The notes under the pieces: model-generated
What the model saw: only the letters and a program-made list of their open reading frames with translations
Told to the model about the DNA's origin: nothing
Database searches by the model: none
Virus record (IMG/VR): IMGVR_UViG_3300036715_000232
Span: 1 to 53,568 of that record
DNA from: a virus
DNA length: 53,568 bases
Reading direction: 5' to 3' (one strand)
In this document: positions 8,786 to 16,544 of the stretch, piece by piece
Position numbering within the stretch: position 1 is the first letter of the stretch
Layout: each line of letters opens with the position of its first letter
Position numbers and translations under genes: made by a program

Positions 8786-9994
8786 TTATATTCTTTCTTC
8801 AAACTCAGCTATTTTACCCTTTGTAGGATGATACACTAGGGCTAAGCCAGCTCTTATATTATTAACATAATTGTGATCTAAATGCCATCTATCTACACCA
8901 GATAAACTAGGCATTTGTTGTATTCTAACACCCTTCACTTCTTTAGCCATATAATGGTGTTTATCTCCTGTATGAACTTCTCTATATGTAGCATTCCCAA
9001 ATTCTGAGGCAGTTTTACCTGTAGCAAATACTAAAGGAAGGTCATCTATCTTACAGTTCCCATGATGATATCCAATAAAAGTGTTTCCTAATATAGTGGA
9101 TTTAGTTGTTGAATGTTCTCTTTGGAAAGATATATCTTTGTCATTCCTGAAGAACACCTCAAGGGCATGTGCTAGATAGAAAGATTTAGTTCTATCGTGA
9201 TTCCCTTGTACAAGAATGACCTCTAGTTTATGGCAGTGATTCCTTAAGAAATCAATAGCCTTAACCAGTAGGTCAAATCCATATTCATACTCATTATCAT
9301 ATCCCACCAAAACATCCTGAGGAGTACCATTGGTTGTAGTATTGTGATAGTTATCTGTGTGGAAAAAGTCATTTGAAATAGGAAAAACTATCTTGTTTAT
9401 TTCAAAGCTTCCCATCACCTTCTCTGTAAGGCCCATTAGAGTGCCTAGAAACTGTTTCATCTTATCAACGATAGTTTCACCCTCTAAGGTCTTTTTAGCC
9501 AAATGGAAGTCAGCTATTGACATCTCAACATCAATCTCCCCACCCACATGCTTCTTCTTACCTGGACTAACATATTTTGGTTTATATTCACCTAAGAACT
9601 TTGTAAAGTCTTCTAGTGTATAATCTGTTGGTTTTCTGAGAGTTGCAAACACTGAAGAGGTAAACTTACCATTACTCTTCATTTTTGTCCAATAGTTAGC
9701 AATCTTATACTTCTCTAGATTAATCTTGTGCAACTTAGCTAGTTCCAAATCATCTTTTGGTTCATAGCTAAGTTCAATTGTACTTTCCATTGAGCCAGAC
9801 TCAACATTCACTCTAGTGTGATATTCACCTATTTCATCACTATCTTCCTCATCATTATTCTTTTTCCTAAGCTCTGATAAGAGCAAATCAACTTCTGATT
9901 CAGATATCCCAAGTGTTTCAGCATAGTATTTTTTGCTTTTCTTACGTACAAGTAGCTGTTCTAATTGAGATAACAAATTAGAAAAATTCGTCAT
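8786..9994 (-). CDS. Calcineurin-like metallophosphoesterase
   Basis: This 402-residue protein begins with a helix-turn-helix-like segment (SKKYYAETLGISESEVDLLLSEL, about residues 20-42) and an acidic linker. The metallophosphoesterase core follows. Metal-ligand motifs are in order: a D-x-H-type first motif (SIADFHL), an NDFFHTDNYHN segment, GNHDR, GYHHG and HTGDKHH near the C-terminus. These are the five canonical phosphoesterase blocks with Asp, Asn and His ligands intact, so an active phosphodiesterase or nuclease of the SbcD/Mre11 superfamily is likely. It sits among tail genes, just downstream of a terminator, and probably starts its own transcript. A role in DNA processing at entry or exit is possible; the substrate cannot be read from the sequence. 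Confidence 0.85.
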   Translation of the reverse strand: MTNFSNLLSQLEQLLVRKKSKKYYAETLGISESEVDLLLSELRKKNNDEEDSDEIGEYHTRVNVESGSMESTIELSYEPKDDLELAKLHKINLEKYKIANYWTKMKSNGKFTSSVFATLRKPTDYTLEDFTKFLGEYKPKYVSPGKKKHVGGEIDVEMSIADFHLAKKTLEGETIVDKMKQFLGTLMGLTEKVMGSFEINKIVFPISNDFFHTDNYHNTTTNGTPQDVLVGYDNEYEYGFDLLVKAIDFLRNHCHKLEVILVQGNHDRTKSFYLAHALEVFFRNDKDISFQREHSTTKSTILGNTFIGYHHGNCKIDDLPLVFATGKTASEFGNATYREVHTGDKHHYMAKEVKGVRIQQMPSLSGVDRWHLDHNYVNNIRAGLALVYHPTKGKIAEFEERI

Positions 9995-10094
9995 ATAATA
10001 GTATTTAGTTCAAATTGAGTTAAAGATACAAAATAATTTTTATATTTACCAAATTAATTTAATAATTCTGGTTATATGCAATAACTTATTTAGT

Positions 10095-10132
10095 TATAAA
10101 ATAAAACTCCCAGGGGTAGAAACCCCCAGGAG
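10095..10132 (-). terminator. Intrinsic terminator after the fibre cassette
   Basis: On the leftward transcript, arms at 10129-10132/10107-10110 and 10121-10125/10113-10117 form a GC-rich stem. It has a 2x2 internal mismatch and a TTCT loop, and is followed by a run of TTTTATTTTAT. A second, weaker CCCTGT/ACAGGG hairpin lies just upstream at 10135-10156. It closes the fibre gene block before the metallophosphoesterase gene. Confidence 0.85.
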
Positions 10133-10160
10133 GTCCCTGTAAAACCAACAAAACAGGGTT

Positions 10161-10964
10161 TTAATCTTTTATTAAACGTACAGAGAATCCATCTATCTTA
10201 TCATATACCGTCCTGAATAGGTAACTACTGTTATAGTTCATGTAACGGTACCATGCTGAAGCACCAACTCCACTTGCACTCCACCAGAGTCCGTAGTTCC
10301 CAAAATCGAGGAATGTACCATCAAAGTAACGGAGGCCACCTGGTAATCCAGTAAATCCAGTAGTGTTTGTTGCACCACTATTTGGAACATTCCAATGGAT
10401 AGTTCCAGTTTCTTTCAAAGGTCCACCAGCAATTGGTTCTCCACCTAAAAAGGTTGTTAAAGTGATCCATTCTGCATCTGTTGGAACATGATAACCAACT
10501 GGTGCTAATCCTCTCACATCATTAACAGCATACCAGTTGTACAATCTTCCATAAGTTGCAGCATTAGCAGGATCATTATTATAATAACACCATGCTCCTG
10601 TTGTTAATGCTACCCAAGCTGTAGGATCAGTTACTTCAGGAATAGGATCTCCATTTCTATAAGTGGTAACACTTAAATTACATCCTGTCCATATTTGAGA
10701 ATCTATTGTAACATCAGGAAGTGAACATGTGGTTGTTGTGGTAGTTGTCATAGCTGGAAGATCAATGTAATTTATACAAGCTCCAGCAGACATAATTCTT
10801 ACCATTGTTGTGCCATTAGGAACTACATAAGATGTATATCCTGCAACTAGGTCAATCTTTAGAACTCCCACCTCAAAAGCTGATATATATCCATCAACAT
10901 TTGAATATAGATTAAAAGGTCCTGTATCAGTTCCAGCTGTAGTTAATGTAATAATTAGTATCAT
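10161..10964 (-). CDS. Tail fibre / receptor-binding protein with FISUMP domain
   Basis: This is a 267-residue protein. Residues 1-72 are the shared TGPF module (LTTAGTDTGPFNLYS; the ending SAGACINYIDLP). A TTTTTTT linker at about 74-80 leads to a Fib_succ_major (FISUMP) domain running to the C-terminus. Recognisable blocks are VTIDSQIWTGCNLSV, YNWYAVND, GYHVPTDAEW, NTTGFTGLPGG and LWWSASG, with SVRLIKD at the end. FISUMP domains have a C-type-lectin-like fold and are abundant in Bacteroidota and Fibrobacter surface proteins. In a phage tail protein this suggests a tip adhesin acquired from host-type sequence. The gene is 4 bp from the LRR-like fibre gene and is followed by a strong terminator. 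Confidence 0.88.
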   Translation of the reverse strand: MILIITLTTAGTDTGPFNLYSNVDGYISAFEVGVLKIDLVAGYTSYVVPNGTTMVRIMSAGACINYIDLPAMTTTTTTTCSLPDVTIDSQIWTGCNLSVTTYRNGDPIPEVTDPTAWVALTTGAWCYYNNDPANAATYGRLYNWYAVNDVRGLAPVGYHVPTDAEWITLTTFLGGEPIAGGPLKETGTIHWNVPNSGATNTTGFTGLPGGLRYFDGTFLDFGNYGLWWSASGVGASAWYRYMNYNSSYLFRTVYDKIDGFSVRLIKD

Positions 10965-10968
10965 TGGT

Positions 10969-12882
10969 TTATGGTGCTATGGTTATTAGTATATCATTTG
11001 GTGGTGGTATTGCATTTAATGTAGCAAGAGCTAATGTAACTGCAGGACCACCAGAGGTTGTACCACATAAAGTTATTGCATTATCAAATGATGTTGTTAC
11101 TGTCCAACTAGTGGCTGCTAAATTTATAATCAATTGATCAAGCTCAGCAGTTGGTATAAAATATGTTCCTCTATCAGCAGTGGGGTTTACAATACAAACA
11201 TTCATATTAGGATGCCATACACTAGATGCACTATATGTATTAACATGATGATTACCATATAGAGAAAACTGTGTTAAATTAGCCTTTGGCATAAAATGAA
11301 TATCTCCTGTAATTCCAGATAAATCAGATGTGCCTCCTCCTTTAAAACTAATATAAAATCTTATAAAGTTTGAATGTATAGTTGCAATATCACCATATAA
11401 TGTGCTAAATCCTCCATGGAAGAATCTAACACAAGTGGAAGGAATTGTTGCAATATCTCCAGTTATAGTGTTCTCACCACGTACTATCCAATAAGTTGTA
11501 GATGCTGGTATATCCATTATATCACCATATAGGGTGTTTAAACCAGACACTGTTATTGTTATTAAACTACTTGGTAAATTAGCTATATCACCAGTTACAG
11601 TGTTACCTGTTCCTGGAGGTGCTAACGTTTCATCATTCTCAAGTGATAATGTTGTCAAAGCTGTACTACCAGTTAAACATGATATATCACCACTTGGACT
11701 ACTATATCCTTGAATTACAATACGTTGCATGCTTGAATTAAAATTACAAATTGAACCAACAACTGTATTTAATCCTTTTAAATCAAATTCAACTAATGTA
11801 GTGTATGTAGAAAATTCACTTAAATTACCAGATATAGTGTTTCTACCTCCAATTACTATTCTAACTATCTGAGTATCAAATGCTCCAGGAAATGTTGATA
11901 CATTTCCAGCAATTGTATTTAATCCATCAATTCTTAATAGAGTGAGTCCTGTTGGTAAATCTATTATATTTCCTGAGAGCAAGTTAGCTTCAGCTCCTAG
12001 AAGTGAAATTTTAGTTAGCGTACTTGGAAGATCAGCTATATCTCCTGTAATTTGTCCACGTAAGCTATAAAGTGTATCTAGATTTGTTGGAATTTGTAAA
12101 GCTGTAGAATTTAAATTCCAACTTATATTAGTGATAGATTCTAAATTTACAAGCTTTGTAAGCTCACTACCTATAAGAGTTACACTTCCTGTAGTAAATG
12201 ATTGACCAGCTATACCACAATTTAAAGATTTTATTAATTCAAGACTTATAGCTTTAATCTTAATTGTTCCTGTAAAAGGAGTGGCATATATATGATCATC
12301 AATTGTATTAAAAGTTTTTGATCCAGTGTATAAAATCTGAGTGCCATCACCATAATCAATCATCCATGGTATAATAGCTTGATTAGGTGTATATGGACTA
12401 CCCCAAATTGTAACTTGTCTAGGATTGAATCTATCAATACCAACAGCTTGAAGATTTAAAGTTGGCCAACAATCTGTATCATCTTGACAAATATCTGTTC
12501 CAGATGTAATATTTACAGTTCCACCAACATGTGTAATAGAACTTGTATATGTACATACATTAATTGTAACATCTGTAAATGTAAATGTATTTGTTCCTCC
12601 ACCAAAGATTGACCAACTCACTATTGATGTACCAATAATTTCTATTGTGTTACAAACAGGAAGTGATAAATCTATTGTTACAGAATTATTACAAATCAGA
12701 TTATCAGATTGTACAGTAATACTTGTAGTTGCAGGATTTGTAATAACTACATTTACACCAGCTTCTAAAGTAGTTTTAAGAACATTACTTAAAAGAGGTG
12801 CATGACCTGGTTCTTCATAGATATCAAAAGGACCAGTGAATGGACTAGATGATGTTAATGTTACTGTTACTATATAAGACAT
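10969..12882 (-). CDS. Tail fibre with leucine-rich-type solenoid repeats
   Basis: This is a 637-residue protein. The N-terminal 70 residues carry the shared TGPFDIY module. Two beta-rich segments with Cys follow, including a PKD-like part (TIWGSPYTP, MIDYGDGTQI). From about residue 210 to 560 there is a degenerate solenoid of 22-26-residue repeats with the pattern L-x-G-x-N-T-(I/V/L)-x-G-(D/N)-I-x-x-(I/L)-P. Examples are GLNTIAGNV, GRNTISGNL, GLNTLYGDI, GENTITGDI and FSTLYGDI. This resembles bacterial leucine-rich or BspA-type repeats. It is probably a host-surface-binding fibre. The start lies 27 bp downstream of the Cys-rich repeat gene in the same cassette. Confidence 0.82.
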   Translation of the reverse strand: MSYIVTVTLTSSSPFTGPFDIYEEPGHAPLLSNVLKTTLEAGVNVVITNPATTSITVQSDNLICNNSVTIDLSLPVCNTIEIIGTSIVSWSIFGGGTNTFTFTDVTINVCTYTSSITHVGGTVNITSGTDICQDDTDCWPTLNLQAVGIDRFNPRQVTIWGSPYTPNQAIIPWMIDYGDGTQILYTGSKTFNTIDDHIYATPFTGTIKIKAISLELIKSLNCGIAGQSFTTGSVTLIGSELTKLVNLESITNISWNLNSTALQIPTNLDTLYSLRGQITGDIADLPSTLTKISLLGAEANLLSGNIIDLPTGLTLLRIDGLNTIAGNVSTFPGAFDTQIVRIVIGGRNTISGNLSEFSTYTTLVEFDLKGLNTVVGSICNFNSSMQRIVIQGYSSPSGDISCLTGSTALTTLSLENDETLAPPGTGNTVTGDIANLPSSLITITVSGLNTLYGDIMDIPASTTYWIVRGENTITGDIATIPSTCVRFFHGGFSTLYGDIATIHSNFIRFYISFKGGGTSDLSGITGDIHFMPKANLTQFSLYGNHHVNTYSASSVWHPNMNVCIVNPTADRGTYFIPTAELDQLIINLAATSWTVTTSFDNAITLCGTTSGGPAVTLALATLNAIPPPNDILITIAP

Positions 12883-12909
12883 ATTATTATTTATTTTTAT
12901 ATTTCTATT

Positions 12910-14391
12910 TTATACTGTACAATCTATATCATCTGTACAACTTGTTCCTGTTATTATACTAGATGTAGCATTTGTACATACACTACTAAAACTATTTTCT
13001 TGAATACATCTAGCATATACACCCTCAGTTAATGTTTCTATCACTTGGTCACCATAACAATTAAAATATGTAATTTCACAAGATCCTCCACGATTTGTTT
13101 CTGTAATTGTAATTTCAGTACATAAACATGGACTACATGCAAAAATATATTGTGATGTGTCACATGCATTTCCTATTGTCCATGTAACTCCTCCAGGTGT
13201 ATCAGTGAACGGATCTTTTCCACAAACTCTAAGTTTATTACCAATGCCTCCAGGAATCACTGCATTACCAAATCCAGGTGCACCAGGACAAACTGTCCAG
13301 TTTACTAAAACTGGAAAAGTACTTGAACTAGTAAATTCTATACAAGCACAATCTATACAACATCCAAGATTTGTTAATGTTAAAGTGCTATGTGCTATAG
13401 GTTCATAACTTACATCTGCACAGAATGTTAAATCTGTTGTACTTCCTGCATGAAAAACACCATTACAATCATAATATGTATAATCATTCAAACTACCTGC
13501 TAAATTATATCTTTCACAAGCACATGTTGTTGTGGTTGATGTGGTACTAGTAGATGAAGTGGAAGAAGATGTTGTTGTTGTTGTAAATATTTCTAAACTA
13601 AATGTAAAATCACAAGTGGCAGCAACACAACCATCATCCACTTCTATCACTTGAACTATTGGTCTATCAGGAAGAGAATCTTCACAAGCACAAATTTTTA
13701 CTGGTGGTGATCCTGCAAATATACCAGGTACAATAACTGTTATAGGATTTCTATCACAATCATCAAAATTAAATGTAACATCAAAATCATATTGAGTGTT
13801 TATGAGTGCATATGTTTTACATACACAAGGAATTGAACATCCTTGAGATATAAAACTTATTGTTACATCACAACTTGAAGTTATAGATGCATCACAAGCA
13901 CAAACATATAAACTTTGTCCTGCATTAATAGTGATTTCTGTCCAGCAAGGAGTTATACCACTACAATCAATAAACTTAACCACCTCTTCATAAGTGGAGT
14001 TATTAGTGAGTTGGTAGGTTCCACAACCAAAACATATAGGATGTAATGTTGTAGAAGTGCTAGTTGTGCTTATTACACAATCTTGTATATAATCACAATC
14101 TATACATTGCTGTATAATTTGTGTACAAAATAGATTAAATATCTCTGTATTATTAATTAATGTATCAATAATATTCTGAACTAGATTTACACCACATAAA
14201 GCACTGTCTATCTTTTGAAGAATGAGAGACATATTATCACATGTGTGTACATCTATACATGGAAGATTAGGTCCTGTATAGAAGACAAGGTCTGTGCTAG
14301 TTTTAAATGTTGTGCAAGGATCAAGTCCACAACCTCTTGGATAAGTGGTTTGTGTATGACCAAAACATGGAGTTCCTGGAAGACAAGACAT
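12910..14391 (-). CDS. Tail fibre with about five tandem Cys-rich domains and Thr/Ser linkers
   Basis: This is a 493-residue protein. After an N-terminal helical segment (NMSLILQKIDSALCGVN) come about five repeats of a roughly 60-70-residue domain. Each begins C-x-C or C-x2-C-x-x-Y/T, continues with a beta-strand ending in D/N-C, and has an internal C-x-C. Starts are CFGCGTYQL, CVCKTYALI, CACERYNLA, CIDCACIEF and CLCTEITIT. Two Thr/Ser linkers (TTSTSTT and a longer run of about 20 residues) separate blocks. The same domain occurs twice at the end of the muzzle protein, so the module has moved between virion genes. It probably forms extended decorations or fibres. The ligand is unknown. Confidence 0.82.
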   Translation of the reverse strand: MSCLPGTPCFGHTQTTYPRGCGLDPCTTFKTSTDLVFYTGPNLPCIDVHTCDNMSLILQKIDSALCGVNLVQNIIDTLINNTEIFNLFCTQIIQQCIDCDYIQDCVISTTSTSTTLHPICFGCGTYQLTNNSTYEEVVKFIDCSGITPCWTEITINAGQSLYVCACDASITSSCDVTISFISQGCSIPCVCKTYALINTQYDFDVTFNFDDCDRNPITVIVPGIFAGSPPVKICACEDSLPDRPIVQVIEVDDGCVAATCDFTFSLEIFTTTTTSSSTSSTSTTSTTTTCACERYNLAGSLNDYTYYDCNGVFHAGSTTDLTFCADVSYEPIAHSTLTLTNLGCCIDCACIEFTSSSTFPVLVNWTVCPGAPGFGNAVIPGGIGNKLRVCGKDPFTDTPGGVTWTIGNACDTSQYIFACSPCLCTEITITETNRGGSCEITYFNCYGDQVIETLTEGVYARCIQENSFSSVCTNATSSIITGTSCTDDIDCTV

Positions 14392-14410
14392 CTATATTGA
14401 TTTTAGAATA

Positions 14411-15514
14411 TTAAGGAATGTACATTATGTAATAACAAGCTATAGCAGGTTGGTTATTAGCATGAGCAGTGCCTCCACCTGTATAAGATATTGCCACTGA
14501 AGTATCTTGTGCAGCTGGTTGACAGGCTGCTATATTAGTAAAATAAAATGCTGTTTCACCTTGATCTTTATCTCCACCAGCAAATCTAATAGTATTATTA
14601 TTACTCATATTATCTCCTCCTGTTATTCCAAGTATGTCGTGAGTGTGTGTGGGATTAGTAACAGTGGCTGTGTGAGTGTGATTAGGCATTTGCAACTCAG
14701 TGAGAGTAATGCTATTCAATCCAGCTTTTGTATATAATGAGTAACTTGGATTGAAACCTCCAGGATTTACAGCAGCATCCATTCCTGAACCATAAGTGAC
14801 ACCAACACCAATTCTACCTCTTTTATCAGGAGTGCCATTTTGACCATTACATAAATATATATCTTGCCAATAATTTTGTCCTGCTCCTGTTATATCAAAA
14901 GAATCTCCTATAGCAGGATAGTTTGATAGAGGACCATAATATTCCACCACTGTATAAGGAATCATTTTTCCAGATGCTGTATCAGTGGATGGAAGAGAAT
15001 TTAGATATGCTTGAATAAGAGTGTTTAAATCAGCTAGTTTTACATAGTTTGTATCTATGTCTATAGCTAATGCTGTAAGAGCAGCATCCACTTGACAAAG
15101 CTTATGAATAACAGTTTGTACAATAGTGTGTGTATCAGAATTAACAAATACACCAGGAAGACAATCTATATCATAATTAGAATTAAGAGTGGCAAGAGCT
15201 GCATCTATTATATCAATTTCTCCTTGTATTTCACAAGTGGCAGCCACTAAAGCTTGGAATAGATTAAGAGCATTAACATCTTCACAATCAGGAAGATACT
15301 TACTAACAATATCACAATACACTGTAGGATCAAGGGTGATTTTAACACCACTACCATCTAATGTAGCTCCTAAGAATGTGATTAAAGCTTGTTCCACATA
15401 AGACAGGGAATCTCCTGTTTTGATTCCAAAAGCAGGAACATCAACACCAGTATATCTTACACATTGGTCTGATATAATATCAGGACAACCGTTATAACAA
15501 TTTGAGCAGGGCAT
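14411..15514 (-). CDS. Tail collar-type fibre protein
   Basis: This is a 367-residue protein. The N-terminus is Cys-bearing (CSNCYNGCPDI) and is followed by a helical coiled region (about residues 85-175) suited to trimerisation. From about residue 190 it is a phage tail collar / microcystin-dependent-protein domain. Signature pieces are WQDIYLCNGQNGTPDKRGRIGVG, LTELQMPNHTHT, NPTHTHD and the closing NQPAIACYYIMYIP. In T4 gp12-type proteins, the paired H-x-H motifs bind metal at the trimer axis. The gene begins the fibre cassette, with the 88-residue gene directly upstream. It is probably a short tail fibre or its tip. Confidence 0.88.
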   Translation of the reverse strand: MPCSNCYNGCPDIISDQCVRYTGVDVPAFGIKTGDSLSYVEQALITFLGATLDGSGVKITLDPTVYCDIVSKYLPDCEDVNALNLFQALVAATCEIQGEIDIIDAALATLNSNYDIDCLPGVFVNSDTHTIVQTVIHKLCQVDAALTALAIDIDTNYVKLADLNTLIQAYLNSLPSTDTASGKMIPYTVVEYYGPLSNYPAIGDSFDITGAGQNYWQDIYLCNGQNGTPDKRGRIGVGVTYGSGMDAAVNPGGFNPSYSLYTKAGLNSITLTELQMPNHTHTATVTNPTHTHDILGITGGDNMSNNNTIRFAGGDKDQGETAFYFTNIAACQPAAQDTSVAISYTGGGTAHANNQPAIACYYIMYIP

Positions 15515-15781
15515 TTATTTAAATTTTAAAAGTTTTACACGACTGGCTATCATACTAATAGAATAGTGGATAGCATAATCAGGATTGCAATATTTGAATG
15601 TAAGTATTCTTCTGTAGTTTAACAGGTCAGTCATTACAGCACCTTTTGCTGGTAAGTTCAGAGAGAACACAATATTATTATATAGATTGGAAGCAAGTTC
15701 TGCTAGCTTATTATCAATATCAGCTAATAGAGCAGGAATGCTAGAACATTCTATACAGTTCGTAAGTCTTGGTGATAACAT
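15515..15781 (-). CDS. Small conserved structural-region protein
   Basis: An 88-residue protein with a predicted helical core (ALLADIDNKLAELASNLYNNI) and two Cys near the N-terminus (NCIECSS). It lies between a zinc-finger peptide gene, whose 3' end it overlaps by 41 bases in another frame, and the tail collar gene, whose start is 1 base away. Such a small helical protein next to a fibre gene could be a fibre adaptor or chaperone, but nothing in the sequence proves it. Confidence 0.6.
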   Translation of the reverse strand: MLSPRLTNCIECSSIPALLADIDNKLAELASNLYNNIVFSLNLPAKGAVMTDLLNYRRILTFKYCNPDYAIHYSISMIASRVKLLKFK

Positions 15782-15893
15782 GTTTAAATTTGTTTACTCC
15801 TTGTTTCAACTTTCCATTACAGTATGAACAAAGACCATTAATCAATTGACATCCACAGCCAACTTTAGCTCCACATGATTTACATTGTGCCAT
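15741..15893 (-). CDS. Small Cys-rich zinc-finger protein
   Basis: This 50-residue frame begins MAQCKSCGAKVGCGCQLING and continues with LCSYC. The C-x2-C and C-x-C pairs followed by C-x2-C predict one or two zinc sites. It begins 1 base after the stop of the upstream 188-residue gene and ends in TAG inside the downstream 88-residue gene. The Cys spacing and tight packing support a real gene. I recall similar Cys-rich peptides at this position in Bacteroidota phages. Function unknown. Confidence 0.72.
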   Translation of the reverse strand: MAQCKSCGAKVGCGCQLINGLCSYCNGKLKQGVNKFKHVITKTYELYRMF

Positions 15894-15894
15894 A

Positions 15895-16461
15895 TTAATA
15901 AAAGTTATTTACAAAATTAGTACCAGAACAATAGCAATTGTTCTTTATAAAATTGTCAAGCATTCTGCTTGCTTGTGTATATAATGTATTAGCTTGGTCT
16001 ATAGCACATGTATTAGCAGCAGCAATAGATCCTTGAATAAAGAAATATACACTATTTAAATCCACCTTCTGTTGCATTTTAATAGCTCTATCACATTCCA
16101 TCATATCAAGCTTCATAAAAGCTTCATCAAATCTTTCTTGTAATCTGTCCACTCTCATTATGTTCTTTTCTACAAAATTCTCATAAGCTGGTGATACAGA
16201 ATACTTTATATAATATACTCCATCAGGAAGTGGAACAAGTGGTTCACCAACTTGTGTCATTCCAAAGGAAGCAGAATTAAATATGTTAAAATCGTTTATT
16301 GTGAAAGGAAGACTAACTATGCCATATGTAGGAATGTTTATCTCTATGGTGGGAGCTGTTACAAGAGGACTTGTAGGGTAGGTAGATGCATCAGCAATCC
16401 CTAATGTAAATGTATTATATGTAGGAACTACTAAAAAATCTAACTTTAATGTTGTTGACAT
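15895..16461 (-). CDS. Virion protein of the head/tail region
   Basis: This is a 188-residue protein. The N-terminal half is beta-rich (TLKLDFLVVPTYNTFTLGIAD; LVPLPDGVYYIKYSV). The C-terminal half is helical with Cys at the end (FIKNNCYCSGTNF). The architecture of a beta head plus a helical tail suggests a small structural adaptor. It sits between the 391-residue virion protein, with a hairpin between them, and the zinc-finger peptide gene. No enzyme motifs. Homologues are expected in crAss-like phages at the same place. Confidence 0.6.
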   Translation of the reverse strand: MSTTLKLDFLVVPTYNTFTLGIADASTYPTSPLVTAPTIEINIPTYGIVSLPFTINDFNIFNSASFGMTQVGEPLVPLPDGVYYIKYSVSPAYENFVEKNIMRVDRLQERFDEAFMKLDMMECDRAIKMQQKVDLNSVYFFIQGSIAAANTCAIDQANTLYTQASRMLDNFIKNNCYCSGTNFVNNFY

Positions 16462-16476
16462 ATTATTCTAAATAAT

Positions 16477-16521
16477 AATGCCAGAGGATTCTGAGTTTTA
16501 ATCCTCTCACCCCCTGGCATT
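16477..16521 (-). terminator. Hairpin between two structural genes
   Basis: Arms AATGCCAG (16477-16484) and CTGGCATT (16514-16521) pair perfectly. An inner AGGATT (16485-16490) pairs with AATCCT (16499-16504), leaving an internal loop. On the leftward transcript it is followed by ATTATTATTTAG. It lies right after the 391-residue virion protein gene and may act as a partial terminator or an mRNA 3' stabiliser. Confidence 0.6.
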
Positions 16522-16544
16522 GGTTATATGATTATTTCTCTTTA

